NCBI RefSeq assembly: GCF_001598555.1
Contig: NZ_BCZE01000043.1
Location: 1-64,000, forward strand
DNA length: 64,000 nucleotides
Source: Novosphingobium rosa NBRC 15208
GTDB lineage: Bacteria; Pseudomonadota; Alphaproteobacteria; Sphingomonadales; Sphingomonadaceae
Reading direction: 5' to 3'
The notes beneath the pieces are model-generated. The model ran no database searches. It was not told the DNA's origin and saw nothing but the letters and a program-made list of their open reading frames with translations. The position numbers were made by a program, and so were the translations under genes. Below are positions 1 to 9,037 of this stretch, one piece after another. Numbering within the stretch: the stretch's first letter is position 1; the number at the start of each line of letters is the position of its first letter.

Positions 1-801
1 CTGGAGGCTGCCCGCGTCGCGGCGCTGCGCGGCCACAGGGTGACGCTGGCCGAGGCCAGCCCGTCGCTGGGCGGCAGTCTGCGCGCCGCCGCCCGCGCGC
101 CCACGCGCCACGGCATGATCGACATCGCCACCTGGCTAGAGGCGGAGATCTACCGCTTGGGGGTCGAGGTCCAGCTTTCCACCTATATGGACGCCGAGGA
201 TGTGGCGGCCAGCGGCGCTGAAGCCGTCATCGTGGCAACCGGCGCCCTGCCCCGGATGGATGGCATCCAGCATTCGCATCCCGGTCAGCCAATCCGTAAT
301 TTCGACCGGCGCCATGTCATCTCCGCCTTCGATCTGTTCATGCAGCCCCCCGCCAAGCTGGGCAAGACAGCGGTGGTGATCGACGATGTGGGCCATTACG
401 AGGGGCTGGGCGCGGCCGAACATCTGATCGAGTGCGGCCTTTCGGTCACCTATGTCACCCGTTTGCGGATGTTCGCGGCGCAATCGCAGGCCGCGCTGAT
501 GGTCGAGCCCTTCCTCACCCGTATGCGGGGCAAGCCCTTCGCCTATCTGATCCGCCACCGCGCCATCGAGATCACCGACAGCGCGGTCCTCGTCAGTCCG
601 ACCCATTTCACCGATGACGCGGATGTCACGCCGCTGCCCGCCGATACGGTGATCTTCGTCTCGGCCAACCAGCCCAGCCGGGACATCTACACCGCGCTCA
701 GCGACCGCAACGCCGATGTGCGGGTGGTGGGCGACGCGAACTCGCCGCGATTCCTGCAAACCGCGATCCGCGAAGGCCATCTGGCCGGCGCGTCGATCTG
801 A
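1..801 (+). CDS. OYE-type (FadH-like) flavoenzyme, C-terminal nucleotide-binding part, 5' truncated
   Basis: The frame is open from the first base, so the N-terminus lies outside the window; 266 residues remain. The opening LEAARVAALRGHRVTLAEAS is the end of a GxGxxG dinucleotide fold, followed by SLGGSLR as in FAD/NAD(P) domains of 2,4-dienoyl-CoA reductase-like, trimethylamine-dehydrogenase-type flavoproteins. A second dinucleotide segment near residues 120-155 contains AVVIDDVGHYEG. In this family an N-terminal FMN/Fe-S barrel would precede, but it is not visible here. It is followed 16 bp later by an SDR and starts the run of same-strand catabolic genes. A role in reducing an enone or dienoyl intermediate is inferred; N-demethylation is an alternative in the same family. 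Confidence 0.8.
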   Translation: MEAARVAALRGHRVTLAEASPSLGGSLRAAARAPTRHGMIDIATWLEAEIYRLGVEVQLSTYMDAEDVAASGAEAVIVATGALPRMDGIQHSHPGQPIRNFDRRHVISAFDLFMQPPAKLGKTAVVIDDVGHYEGLGAAEHLIECGLSVTYVTRLRMFAAQSQAALMVEPFLTRMRGKPFAYLIRHRAIEITDSAVLVSPTHFTDDADVTPLPADTVIFVSANQPSRDIYTALSDRNADVRVVGDANSPRFLQTAIREGHLAGASI

Positions 802-817
802 AAGAAAGACAGCATCC

Positions 818-1609
818 ATGGGCCTGCTTGAAGGAAAAACCGCCATCGTTCTGGGTGCCTCCGCCTCCGGGGGCAGCGGCTGGGCGATTGCCCGCCGCTT
901 CGCCGCGGAAGGGGCGCGGCTGGTTGTGGGCGCCCGCAGCGAAGGGCCTCTGCAGGAGCTGGCACGCCTGACCGGCGGCATCGCCCAGACCTGCGACGTG
1001 GCCAATGAGGAAGATGTGGCCGCGCTGGTGGCACGCGCCGTGGCCGATTACGGCGGGCTGGACATTGCGGTCAACGCGGCGGGCCTGCCGATGGGCGGCA
1101 CCATCGCCCAGGCCCCCGTCGCGGAGGCCCGCGCGGCGATGGAGGTCAATTATTTCGGCTGCCTCCATGTCATCCGCCACAGCGCGGCGGCCATGACCAG
1201 GGGGGGATCGATCATCCTCTTCTCATCGCTGGCGGCCAGCCAGCCGCTCGAATTCGTCTATGCCTATGGCGCCGCGAAAGCCGCCATGGACAGTCTGGTG
1301 CGCTATGCCGCCATCGAATACGGCCCCAGGGGGATCAAGGTCAATTCGATCCTGCCCGGCCCCATCCGCAGCGATATGGCCTCGGGCCTCTGGGCGGTTC
1401 CGGGTATGGAAGAGGCCTATCGCCGGGAAATCCCCCTACGACGCATCGGCGAGCCCGAGGATTACGCCGATGCCGCGCTCTGGCTGGCCGGGCCCGCTTT
1501 CGTCAGCGGCCTCAATCTGCATGTCAGCGGCGGCAACCAACTCACCCGCATGCCGGGCCTGAGCGACCGTCCCGCCATGATCGGCGCCGATCCGACCAAT
1601 GCCGCCTGA
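818..1609 (+). CDS. Short-chain dehydrogenase/reductase (SDR)
   Basis: This is a 263-aa classical SDR, a normal length for the family. The cofactor loop is GASASGGSGWAIA, a variant of TGxxxGxG. NAAG follows in the middle, FSS carries the catalytic Ser, and YGAAK gives catalytic Tyr150 and Lys154; the downstream PGPIRSDM segment is typical. The ATG at 818 is chosen because the frame continues upstream into the preceding gene without SDR homology and the SDR fold begins directly at MGLLEGKTAIV. It sits 16 bp after the flavoenzyme and 19 bp before a second SDR. It should oxidise or reduce a hydroxyl/keto group with NAD(P); the substrate is unknown. Confidence 0.88.
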   Translation: MGLLEGKTAIVLGASASGGSGWAIARRFAAEGARLVVGARSEGPLQELARLTGGIAQTCDVANEEDVAALVARAVADYGGLDIAVNAAGLPMGGTIAQAPVAEARAAMEVNYFGCLHVIRHSAAAMTRGGSIILFSSLAASQPLEFVYAYGAAKAAMDSLVRYAAIEYGPRGIKVNSILPGPIRSDMASGLWAVPGMEEAYRREIPLRRIGEPEDYADAALWLAGPAFVSGLNLHVSGGNQLTRMPGLSDRPAMIGADPTNAA

Positions 1610-1628
1610 GCGCGGGGGAGAAGAGACC

Positions 1629-2375
1629 ATGCAGGCAGGTCCGGATATCCTGTCGCTGGCCGGCAAGCAGGCGCTGGTCGTCGGCGGCTCCAGCGGCATC
1701 GGCAATGGCATTGCCCAGCTCTACCGGGGGCAAGGCGCCTCGGTCCGGGTCTGGGGCACGCGGGCAGCGGCCAGCGATTATGATGGCGAGACAGGCTCGG
1801 ACCTGACCGGGCTCGACTATGAGCGGGTCGATGTGGCCGACCCCGCCGCGATCGAGGCCGCCCGCGATTTTCCGCAGGGGCTGGACCTGCTGGTGCTGGC
1901 GCAGGGCGCGGTGGTCTATCGGCGCCAGGAGTTCGAGATGGAGACCTTCCGCCGCGTGGTCGACATCAATCTGGTCAGCGTGATGCATTGCGCCACGCGC
2001 TTCTATCCGCTGCTGCGCAAGCGCCAGGGCTCGATCATCGTGATCAGCTCCATCGGCGCGTATAAATCGGTGATCGGCAACCCAGCCTATGCCGCCTCCA
2101 AGGCAGGCGTGGTGGGCCTCACCCGGACTTTGGGCGACGCCTGGGCGCGCGAGGGCGTGCGCGTCAACGGCATCGCGCCGGGCATGATCGCCACCAAGAT
2201 GACCGCCGTTACCACCGATCATCCAGATCGCCTGCGCGCCGCGCTGGACACGATCTCGCTGGGCCGCCTGGGCCTGCCCGAGGATGTGGCCAACACGGCG
2301 CTTTATCTCGTGTCGCCGCTGGCCAGCTATGTCACCGGGCAAACGCTGATCGTCGATGGCGGGCGCAGCCTGTGA
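1629..2375 (+). CDS. Short-chain dehydrogenase/reductase (SDR)
   Basis: This 248-aa SDR has cofactor loop VGGSSGIGNG, a central LAQGAV in place of NNAG, SS(I) in the active-site strand, and YAASK giving Tyr154 and Lys158. The C-terminus TGQTLIVDGGRSL is typical of FabG-like enzymes. An ATG at 1599 overlaps the upstream gene, but the ATG at 1629 has a strong Shine-Dalgarno (GGGGAGAAGAG) and begins just before the fold, so it is preferred. Its TGA overlaps the GTG of the following alcohol dehydrogenase (GTGA), implying translational coupling. Probable role: reversible keto/hydroxyl conversion in the same pathway. Confidence 0.88.
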   Translation: MQAGPDILSLAGKQALVVGGSSGIGNGIAQLYRGQGASVRVWGTRAAASDYDGETGSDLTGLDYERVDVADPAAIEAARDFPQGLDLLVLAQGAVVYRRQEFEMETFRRVVDINLVSVMHCATRFYPLLRKRQGSIIVISSIGAYKSVIGNPAYAASKAGVVGLTRTLGDAWAREGVRVNGIAPGMIATKMTAVTTDHPDRLRAALDTISLGRLGLPEDVANTALYLVSPLASYVTGQTLIVDGGRSL

Positions 2376-3376
2376 AAGCGGCGGTCTTCCATGCCGCCGG
2401 GCAGCCGCTGACCATCGAAGAGCGCCCCATGCCCGAGCCCGGCCCCGGCCAGATCCTGATCCAGGTGCGCCGCTGCGGCATTTGCGGATCCGATCTGACG
2501 ATGACCGATCCGGCCAGCCCGCTCTCGTTCCAGCCCGGTTGTGTGCCGGGGCATGAATTCGCCGGAGAGGTGGTCGCGGTGGGGCGCGATGTGGCGGCGC
2601 TCCGTGTCGGTGACCGGGTCAGCGCCTTTCCGATCGGCGCTTGCGGCCATTGCCCGGCCTGCCTTGCGGGCGATCCCTATGGCTGCGCGGCATGCAGCTA
2701 TATGATGGGTGGCTTTGGCGAGTTTGCCCTGGCGCAGGCCAGCCTCTGCGTGAAACTGCCCGGCACCTTGTCCTTCGCGGATGGCGCGCTGGTCGAGCCG
2801 CTGGCTTGCGGTGCCCAGGCGGCGCGCATGGCCGGGCTGGGGCGGACCTCTCGCGTGCTGGTGCTGGGCGCCGGCCCGATTGGCCTTGCCGCGATCTATT
2901 GGGCCCAGCGCGCGGGATGCCGCTCGATCGTGGCGGCCGCCCCCTCCCTGCGCCGCCGCGAGCTGGCGCTGGAATTCGGCGCCAGCCAGTTCCTGAGCAG
3001 CCAGAATGACTTGCCCCAGGCCGCCGCCCAGACGCTGGGCGGAGCGCCCGATGTGGTGTTCGAATGCGCCGGAAAGCCTGGGGCCATCGCCCAGGCCCTG
3101 GAGTGCCTCGCCAACCGGGGCACCGTGGTGTCGAGCGGCATGTGCTTTGCCGCCGACAGTTTTGTGCCCGGCTTTGCGGTGATGAAACAGGCCCGGCTGC
3201 AGTTCAGCATGGCCTATACGCTCCCCGATTTCCGGGCTGCGGCGCATGCGCTGGATGCCAGCCATGTTGCCCCGCGCGCCATGGTTTCACGCACCGTGCC
3301 GCTTTCTGCACTCCCCCGCACCCTCGAGGAATTGCGCCAGCCGGGCAACGACTGCAAGGTTCTCGTCACCAGCTGA
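2372..3376 (+). CDS. Zinc-dependent medium-chain alcohol dehydrogenase
   Basis: This 334-aa MDR enzyme starts at a GTG overlapping the previous stop. The catalytic-zinc ligands appear as CGICGSD (Cys35) and GHE (His61-Glu62). The structural-zinc lobe is Cys91, Cys94, Cys97 and Cys105 in CGHCPACLAGDPYGC. The Rossmann motif is VLGAGPIGLAA. Related enzymes include threonine/sorbitol and other polyol dehydrogenases. It is the third consecutive NAD(P)-dependent oxidoreductase in an apparent operon. The substrate cannot be inferred from sequence; oxidation of a secondary alcohol is likely. Confidence 0.88.
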   Translation: MKAAVFHAAGQPLTIEERPMPEPGPGQILIQVRRCGICGSDLTMTDPASPLSFQPGCVPGHEFAGEVVAVGRDVAALRVGDRVSAFPIGACGHCPACLAGDPYGCAACSYMMGGFGEFALAQASLCVKLPGTLSFADGALVEPLACGAQAARMAGLGRTSRVLVLGAGPIGLAAIYWAQRAGCRSIVAAAPSLRRRELALEFGASQFLSSQNDLPQAAAQTLGGAPDVVFECAGKPGAIAQALECLANRGTVVSSGMCFAADSFVPGFAVMKQARLQFSMAYTLPDFRAAAHALDASHVAPRAMVSRTVPLSALPRTLEELRQPGNDCKVLVTS

Positions 3377-3387
3377 AAAGGCTTCCC

Positions 3388-4479
3388 ATGATTGCATTTC
3401 ATCCGCCGGTTCCCCGCGCCTTCACCGATGTGACGCCGCAATGGCTGACCCAGGTTCTGGCCCCGCATCACCCCGGCGCCACCGTCACCGCCGCCCAGGT
3501 CGATCCGCATATGGGGCACAAGCCCAACAAGGCACGCATCCACCTGACCTGGGACCGGGATGGGCTGCCACCCACCGTAATCGTCAAGGGTACGCTCAAC
3601 GGCACCACATCGCGGGGGGCCATCATCGATTTTTCCAATATGGCCGAGCTGGTCTCCTACCGCGACATCGTGCCGCAGCTGGAAATCAACGCGCCCCGCC
3701 TGCTCTACCAACATTGGGAGGCCGCCCCGTCCGAAGCGGTGATCATGCTGTTTGAGGATATGGCGGAACGCCATCCGACCTATTTCCCCAATGGCTTTGC
3801 CACCCTGTCCTACGGCCAGGCCGCCCGCATTCTGAAGGCCATGGCGCGCTTCCAGGCGCAGAGCTGGAACAGTCCGCATTTCCTGGCCGGCGGCATCTGG
3901 GGGCCAGACACAGGCGCGGGCGAGAATGCTCGGCTGATCCGCGAGCTCTATTTCGATGTGCTGCCGGATTCCGAGCATTGGGCCACCTCCATTGTCAGCC
4001 CCCGAGGGGCCGCCTTGCCCCGCCTGCTGAGGGATGCGGCAAGGATGAAGACCGGCTGGCGGCGGCTGGTCGATCTGCTCGATGGCTATGGCAAGGTGAT
4101 CGTTCATGGCGACGAGCATCTCGGCAATCTTGGGATGGAACCCGATGGCACGCCGATCTTCTATGATTTTCTGGCGCGGGCAGAGCCATGGCCACTCGGC
4201 CTGGTACGCTTCCTGATCCCGACGCTCGACATTCTCGACAGGCGCGCATGGGAGCGCTCGCTGCTGGCGGGCTATCTCGAGGATCTGCGAAGCTTCGGCG
4301 CCCCCGCGCCCAGTTTCGAGGAAGCCTGGCTGGGCTATCGCGCGGCGGCGATCTGCCCGCTGATGATCTGGCTGAACAATTCGAGCAGCTGGCAACCCGA
4401 AGCCACCAACACCGCCAATGCCGCGCGCGCGGCGGCAGCGGTGATGGACCATGAGTCATTCGCCCTGCTGGGTCTCTGA
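3388..4479 (+). CDS. APH-fold phosphotransferase (kinase-like)
   Basis: This 363-aa protein of the aminoglycoside phosphotransferase/choline kinase superfamily starts at the ATG at 3388, 11 bp after the alcohol dehydrogenase stop; a longer frame upstream is antisense-like and lies inside that gene. The catalytic loop HGDEHLGN is intact (His240, Asp242), and the metal-binding loop appears as IFYDFLARAEPW rather than the usual DWE. The N-terminal lobe contains GHKPNKARIHL and VIVKGTL, with the expected ATP-site Lys. It is one of four APH-fold proteins in this island, suggesting phosphorylation of a hydroxylated acyl-CoA or other pathway intermediate rather than drug resistance. Confidence 0.8.
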   Translation: MIAFHPPVPRAFTDVTPQWLTQVLAPHHPGATVTAAQVDPHMGHKPNKARIHLTWDRDGLPPTVIVKGTLNGTTSRGAIIDFSNMAELVSYRDIVPQLEINAPRLLYQHWEAAPSEAVIMLFEDMAERHPTYFPNGFATLSYGQAARILKAMARFQAQSWNSPHFLAGGIWGPDTGAGENARLIRELYFDVLPDSEHWATSIVSPRGAALPRLLRDAARMKTGWRRLVDLLDGYGKVIVHGDEHLGNLGMEPDGTPIFYDFLARAEPWPLGLVRFLIPTLDILDRRAWERSLLAGYLEDLRSFGAPAPSFEEAWLGYRAAAICPLMIWLNNSSSWQPEATNTANAARAAAAVMDHESFALLGL

Positions 4480-4491
4480 AAGGAAGCATCC

Positions 4492-5514
4492 ATGGCATTG
4501 GAACGTCGAAAGCTGGGCGCCTCCGGGCTGGAGGTCACGACGCTGGGTCTGGGCGGCACGGGCCTTGCCAACATGTACAACGCCATCGCCGAAGAGAGCG
4601 CCGAAAGGCTGATCCGGGGCGCCCATCGCCTGGGCATCGGTTTCTTCGATACGGCGCCCTGCTATGGGGTGGGGCTGAGCGAGCAAAGGCTTGGCAGGGT
4701 GCTGCCCGCGCTGCCACGCGGCGATTTCGTGCTGTCGTCCAAGGTGGGCTACGATCTGCTGCCGCTTGCCGAGGGGGAAAACGTGAGCTCGCTCTTCGCC
4801 GGGACACCAAGGCTGAAGACGCGTTTCGATTTCAGCTATGATGCCACGATGCGCTCGATCGAGGGCAGCCTGGCCCGGCTTGGGGTCAGCCGGGTCAATA
4901 TGGTGGCCATTCACGATCCCGATGAAACCGCCGGCGCCGATCCAGCCGCCGATCCCTATGCCGCCAGCCATTTCGCCGAAGCGATGGAAGGTGCCTACCG
5001 CGCGCTTGACGCCCTGCGCTCGCAAAAGGTGATCGGCGCTGTCGGCGTGGGGATGAACCAGTGGCAGATGTTGGTCGATTTCGCGCAAGCGGGCGACTTC
5101 GACTATTTCCTATGTGCCGGGCGCTATACTTTGCTGCAGTATGATGCTGCGCAAACATTGCTGCCGCTCTGCGCGGCAAGGGGCATCAGCCTGATCATTG
5201 GCGGCCCCTATTGCTCGGGCATTCTGGCCAGTGGCGCGGTGGAGGGCGCGATGTTCGGCTATGCACCCGCCACGCCGGATGTGCTGGCCAGGGTGCGCAA
5301 GATCGAGCAGATCTGCGCGGATTTCGGGATTTCGCTGCGCGCTGCCGCATTGCACTTCCCGCTGCGGCACAGCGCCGTGGCCAGTGTCATCCCCGGCGCG
5401 CGATCGCTGGACGAATTGACTGAGAATCTGGCCGCTCATGCCGAAGCGGTGCCCGAGGATTTCTGGCAGGCCCTTGCCGACGCGAAACTGATCGACCTTT
5501 ACGCCATCGCCTGA
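4492..5514 (+). CDS. Aldo/keto reductase
   Basis: This 340-aa TIM-barrel oxidoreductase has the complete AKR tetrad: Asp53 and Tyr58 in FFDTAPCYG, Lys84 in SSKVGYD, and His141 in VAIHDPDE. The overall pattern (LGLGGTGLANMY at the start, then IGAVGVGMNQW and SVIPGARSLDEL) resembles the L-fucose/D-threo-aldose dehydrogenase branch. The gene begins 12 bp after the APH gene with GAAAGGA upstream of the ATG. It ends the first run of enzymes before a TonB receptor. It could oxidise a sugar or lactol; in this setting a terpenoid or steroid-like alcohol is equally possible. Confidence 0.87.
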   Translation: MALERRKLGASGLEVTTLGLGGTGLANMYNAIAEESAERLIRGAHRLGIGFFDTAPCYGVGLSEQRLGRVLPALPRGDFVLSSKVGYDLLPLAEGENVSSLFAGTPRLKTRFDFSYDATMRSIEGSLARLGVSRVNMVAIHDPDETAGADPAADPYAASHFAEAMEGAYRALDALRSQKVIGAVGVGMNQWQMLVDFAQAGDFDYFLCAGRYTLLQYDAAQTLLPLCAARGISLIIGGPYCSGILASGAVEGAMFGYAPATPDVLARVRKIEQICADFGISLRAAALHFPLRHSAVASVIPGARSLDELTENLAAHAEAVPEDFWQALADAKLIDLYAIA

Positions 5515-5692
5515 CCCGCCGCCGCCTGCAGGTTGAGTATGAAGCAAGCGATGATACATGCTCAGTCAAATCATCGCCTCCCCTTTGGTGCTATCACCGG
5601 CCCAACCGGTCAATCACCACAAGACCCGTCAGGCCAAAAGAGGGGCCAAGGTCAGTCAAAACGATAAGACCGACATATTGGGGAGTCTGAAA

Positions 5693-8116
5693 ATGAAAAA
5701 AACCCCCGCATTCCGGGTATTTCTTCTTGCGAGCATTGGCTGCGTGAGTGTCATTCCAACCATCGCCTGCGCCGGGTCTGACAGATCCGCGCCAGCAGAT
5801 GACACGGGCCCTCCGGTGGCCCAAAGCGATACGCGGGACATCGTCGTCACCGCCCGCCGCAAGGAGGAAAGCCTGCAATCGGTGCCGGTGGCGGTGGTTG
5901 CCTTCGGCCAGGAAACGATCGCCAATCGCCAGATCAAATCCGAAGGCGATCTGCAAAGGGTCGTCCCCGGCCTGACCATTCGTGAAACCGAAGGCTCCAA
6001 TCAGGTGGCCTACTCGATCCGTGGCCAGACCATCGATGCGTTTACCGGATCGGCCCTTGCGGTTGTTCCCTATGTCAATGAAGTACAGGCCAATGGCAAT
6101 GCGGCGTCAAACTTCTACGATCTGGAATCCATTCAGGCTTTGAAAGGGCCGCAGGGCACGCTGTTCGGCCGCAATTCGACGGGTGGCGCAGTGCTGTTCG
6201 CAACCGCCAAGCCAGTCAACAAAAATACCGGATCGATGGATCTGTCTTACGGCAATTACAATTACGTCGATGCCAAGGCCATGGCCAATCTTGTTCTGAT
6301 CAATGACAAGCTTCTGCTGCGCGTTGCCGGCAATTACAGCTACCGCGACGGCTATCAGAAGAATGTCTTCAATAGCGGCAACAACCTTAACCCGCGCCTC
6401 GGCATTCTCAATCGCGGCAGTGGGCGTGTCTCGCTGCTTGCCAGGCCGACCGATAGCATCACCAACACCACCGTCTTCGAATACACGCAGACGGGCGGCA
6501 ATTCGACATCGGTGGTGCCGTGGTCAGTGAACGCACCCGGATCGGTCGATCCTTATACGGGCCAGGCACTTAGCTCTTCGTCGGCATTTCTTTACAGCCC
6601 CCTGTTGGACTCCGCTTATGGCAACGGCGCCTGGGCATCCTATCTTGCGGCCCATCCGGGCGCCAATCCCGGTGGCTATGCGGCGGTGGTCGCACGCCAG
6701 AAACAGCTGGGGCCCTGGCAGGTGGACCTGACCGATGAACATGGCAAAACCTTTTTCCGCGGACACAACCATTACCTCACCAACACGACAAACATCGAGC
6801 TGGGCGGCACCACGCTGAAAAATATTTTTGGCTGGACGCAATCCTATTCCCATTACAACATCAGCGAACAAGGTGCGCCCTATCTGGTGCAGTGCACCTG
6901 CAATCCGACAAATCAAGATTATGGCAATGTGGAAAAAACCACGGCCTTCTCCGATGAATTGCAGATCCAGGGCAAAACCCTTTCGAACAATCTGAGCTAT
7001 ATCTTCGGAGCGTTCTATTACAATGCGCGCACCAGCACACACTGGCCGCAGACCTATTTCGACCTGACGCCGGTTTTCCCCGCCCCCACCGGCTTTGCGG
7101 CATCTTTCAGGAGCAGGGACGAATCCAAAGCGCTCTATTCGCAGATGACCTATGATCTGACCAGCCTTGGCCTGCGCAATCTGAGCCTGACTGGCGGCAT
7201 CCGCTACACCTGGGAAACCATCCGGCTGGATCAGCTTCCCGACGGCAACGAGTACAATGTCTATCCCACCAATTCGCTGACCTCGAAATTCAACAAGCCA
7301 AGCTGGACCATCGGCCTGGACTACAAGCCCAACACCAGCCTACTTCTCTATGTCGTTCAGCGCGGCAGCTGGCGCAGCGGCGGCATCAACGGCGTGGCCC
7401 CGCTGCTGCCGACCAATGCGGCGGGCGGCGGCGCCTATTTCGCGCCCGAAACGGCCAAGGATGTGGAAATCGGCGCGAAGTGGCACGGCAAGATGCTGGG
7501 ATCGCAGGCGCATTTCAACATCGCCGGTTTCAAGGAATGGATCAGCAACGTCCAGCGCGCGGAATTTCCAACCGTAAACGGCCATTCCATTGCCGTAACG
7601 ATCAATGTGCCCAAGGCGCAGGTGCAGGGATTTGAAATCGACTCCGGCCTCCAACCGGCATCCTGGCTGGAAATAGGCGGAAATCTGGCTCTTACCGATG
7701 CCAAATACACCAAGAACACCGCCGATGTCTTTGGCAATATTTACGCCTTCGACACCTATGCCGACACGCCGAAATGGGCGGGAACAGCTTTCGCCATCAT
7801 CACGCTGCCGATGGCGCAAACAGCTGGAACGCTGAAACTACGCGGCGAAGTCTATGCCCAGACCCATCAATATTTTAGCAACAATGGCGGCAGTGTGGCG
7901 CCCGACACGCGCCTGCCCGGCTATGCGCTCATCAATGCGCGCCTGGACTGGACCAAAATTCTGGGCACGCAATTTTCCGCAGCGCTCTTCGCGACAAATC
8001 TGGCCAACAAAGCCTATTATGTGGGCGGCCTGTCGCAAAGCGTGTCGCTGGGCGAGAATGCCGCCGCGCCTGGCCGCCCACGCATGTATGGCGTGGAAGT
8101 CAAGGTTGCCTTCTAG
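5693..8116 (+). CDS. TonB-dependent outer-membrane receptor
   Basis: This 807-aa receptor has a signal peptide starting MKKTPAFRVFLLASIG. The ATG at 5693 is preferred over an upstream in-frame start because it has GGGGAG upstream and places the signal peptide at the N-terminus. RDIVVTARRKEESLQSVPV is the usual sphingomonad region spanning the TonB box and plug entry. The plug contains LKGPQGTLFGRNSTGGA. The C-terminus ends in an aromatic residue (EVKVAF), as expected for outer-membrane beta-barrels. It probably imports the bulky substrate processed by the flanking enzymes. A hairpin terminator follows at 8144-8173. Confidence 0.93.
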   Translation: MKKTPAFRVFLLASIGCVSVIPTIACAGSDRSAPADDTGPPVAQSDTRDIVVTARRKEESLQSVPVAVVAFGQETIANRQIKSEGDLQRVVPGLTIRETEGSNQVAYSIRGQTIDAFTGSALAVVPYVNEVQANGNAASNFYDLESIQALKGPQGTLFGRNSTGGAVLFATAKPVNKNTGSMDLSYGNYNYVDAKAMANLVLINDKLLLRVAGNYSYRDGYQKNVFNSGNNLNPRLGILNRGSGRVSLLARPTDSITNTTVFEYTQTGGNSTSVVPWSVNAPGSVDPYTGQALSSSSAFLYSPLLDSAYGNGAWASYLAAHPGANPGGYAAVVARQKQLGPWQVDLTDEHGKTFFRGHNHYLTNTTNIELGGTTLKNIFGWTQSYSHYNISEQGAPYLVQCTCNPTNQDYGNVEKTTAFSDELQIQGKTLSNNLSYIFGAFYYNARTSTHWPQTYFDLTPVFPAPTGFAASFRSRDESKALYSQMTYDLTSLGLRNLSLTGGIRYTWETIRLDQLPDGNEYNVYPTNSLTSKFNKPSWTIGLDYKPNTSLLLYVVQRGSWRSGGINGVAPLLPTNAAGGGAYFAPETAKDVEIGAKWHGKMLGSQAHFNIAGFKEWISNVQRAEFPTVNGHSIAVTINVPKAQVQGFEIDSGLQPASWLEIGGNLALTDAKYTKNTADVFGNIYAFDTYADTPKWAGTAFAIITLPMAQTAGTLKLRGEVYAQTHQYFSNNGGSVAPDTRLPGYALINARLDWTKILGTQFSAALFATNLANKAYYVGGLSQSVSLGENAAAPGRPRMYGVEVKVAF

Positions 8117-8143
8117 CCCCTTTTCCAAACCCTGACAGCCCAG

Positions 8144-8173
8144 ACATCCGCCGTAGCGCCACACGGCGGATGT
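8144..8173 (+). terminator. Hairpin terminator after TonB receptor
   Basis: A perfect 11-bp inverted repeat (ACATCCGCCGT at 8144-8154, ACGGCGGATGT at 8163-8173) with an 8-nt loop is followed by TT. It lies 27 bp after the receptor stop and before the next gene. The short T-run makes strength uncertain. Confidence 0.6.
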
Positions 8174-8203
8174 TTCCAATCGCCGGCAAGGAGCGCATGC
8201 ATA

Positions 8204-9037
8204 ATGGACGACGAGCCCATCGACTATGACATGCCAGCCCCTCGGGTTGCCCGTATCTGGCTCAATCGCCCCCAGGCGCGCAATGCTCAGAGCACGCAAC
8301 TGCTCTATGCACTCAACCGCGCCTTCGACCGGGCTGCCCAGGATGACAACATTCATGTCATCATTCTCGCCGCACGGGGCCCTCATTTCTCGGCAGGGCA
8401 TGATCTGAACGAAATTGCGGCGGGCACGGCGCATGACACTGTGCGGGCGCAGCAGACCGTCGGCACCTGGTGCGGCTTTGGCTGCTCCGGGGCGGAAGCG
8501 CAGATGGCCTATGAGAAGGAAGTCTATCTCGGCCTGTCCGAACGTTGGCGCAACCTGCCCAAGCCCACCATCGCGCAGGTCCATGGCAAGGTGATCACCG
8601 GCGGCCTGATGCTGGTCTGGCCCTGTGACCTCATCATCGCCGCGGATGACGCCACCTTTCAGGATACGGCGGTGGATCTGGGCGTGTGCGGCGTGGAATT
8701 CTTCAACCACCCCTATGAGCTGGGCATTCGTCAGGCCAAGGAATTCCTGTTTCGCGCCCATGTGCTCACCGCGCAGGCGGCTCATGCGGCGGGCATGGTC
8801 AACCATGTGGTGCCGCGCGACAGGTTGGAGGATTTCACGCTGGAGATCGCCAGGGAGATTGCCCGCAAACCGCTCTTCGCTCTCAAACTGGCGAAAGAGG
8901 CGGTGAACGCCGCGCAGGATGCCGCGGGGCGCTCAACCGTGCTCCATGCCGCCTTCGGGCACCATCAGTTGACCCATGCCCACAATATGCTGGTGCATGG
9001 CCTGCTAATGGACCCCACCAACCTTCAGAGCGGATAG
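8204..9037 (+). CDS. Enoyl-CoA hydratase/isomerase family protein
   Basis: This is a 277-aa crotonase-fold protein. The oxyanion-hole segments are GPHFSAGHDLNEI and VHGKVITGGLMLVWPCDLIIA. Downstream, DTAVDLGVCGVEFF differs from the Glu-containing loop of standard hydratases, so the reaction (hydration, isomerisation or other) is uncertain. An insertion of about 30 residues after the first oxyanion loop (GTAHDTVRAQQTV) is unusual. The start ATG at 8204 has AAGGAG upstream. The gene converges on the acyl-CoA dehydrogenase, with the two 3' ends overlapping by 13 bp. Confidence 0.85.
   Translation: MDDEPIDYDMPAPRVARIWLNRPQARNAQSTQLLYALNRAFDRAAQDDNIHVIILAARGPHFSAGHDLNEIAAGTAHDTVRAQQTVGTWCGFGCSGAEAQMAYEKEVYLGLSERWRNLPKPTIAQVHGKVITGGLMLVWPCDLIIAADDATFQDTAVDLGVCGVEFFNHPYELGIRQAKEFLFRAHVLTAQAAHAAGMVNHVVPRDRLEDFTLEIAREIARKPLFALKLAKEAVNAAQDAAGRSTVLHAAFGHHQLTHAHNMLVHGLLMDPTNLQSG

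Noticed and set aside
3064..3387. N-terminal extension of the APH gene at 3388
   Set aside because: The extra frame overlaps the Zn-dehydrogenase coding region and has no APH similarity; the ATG at 3388 follows the upstream stop directly.
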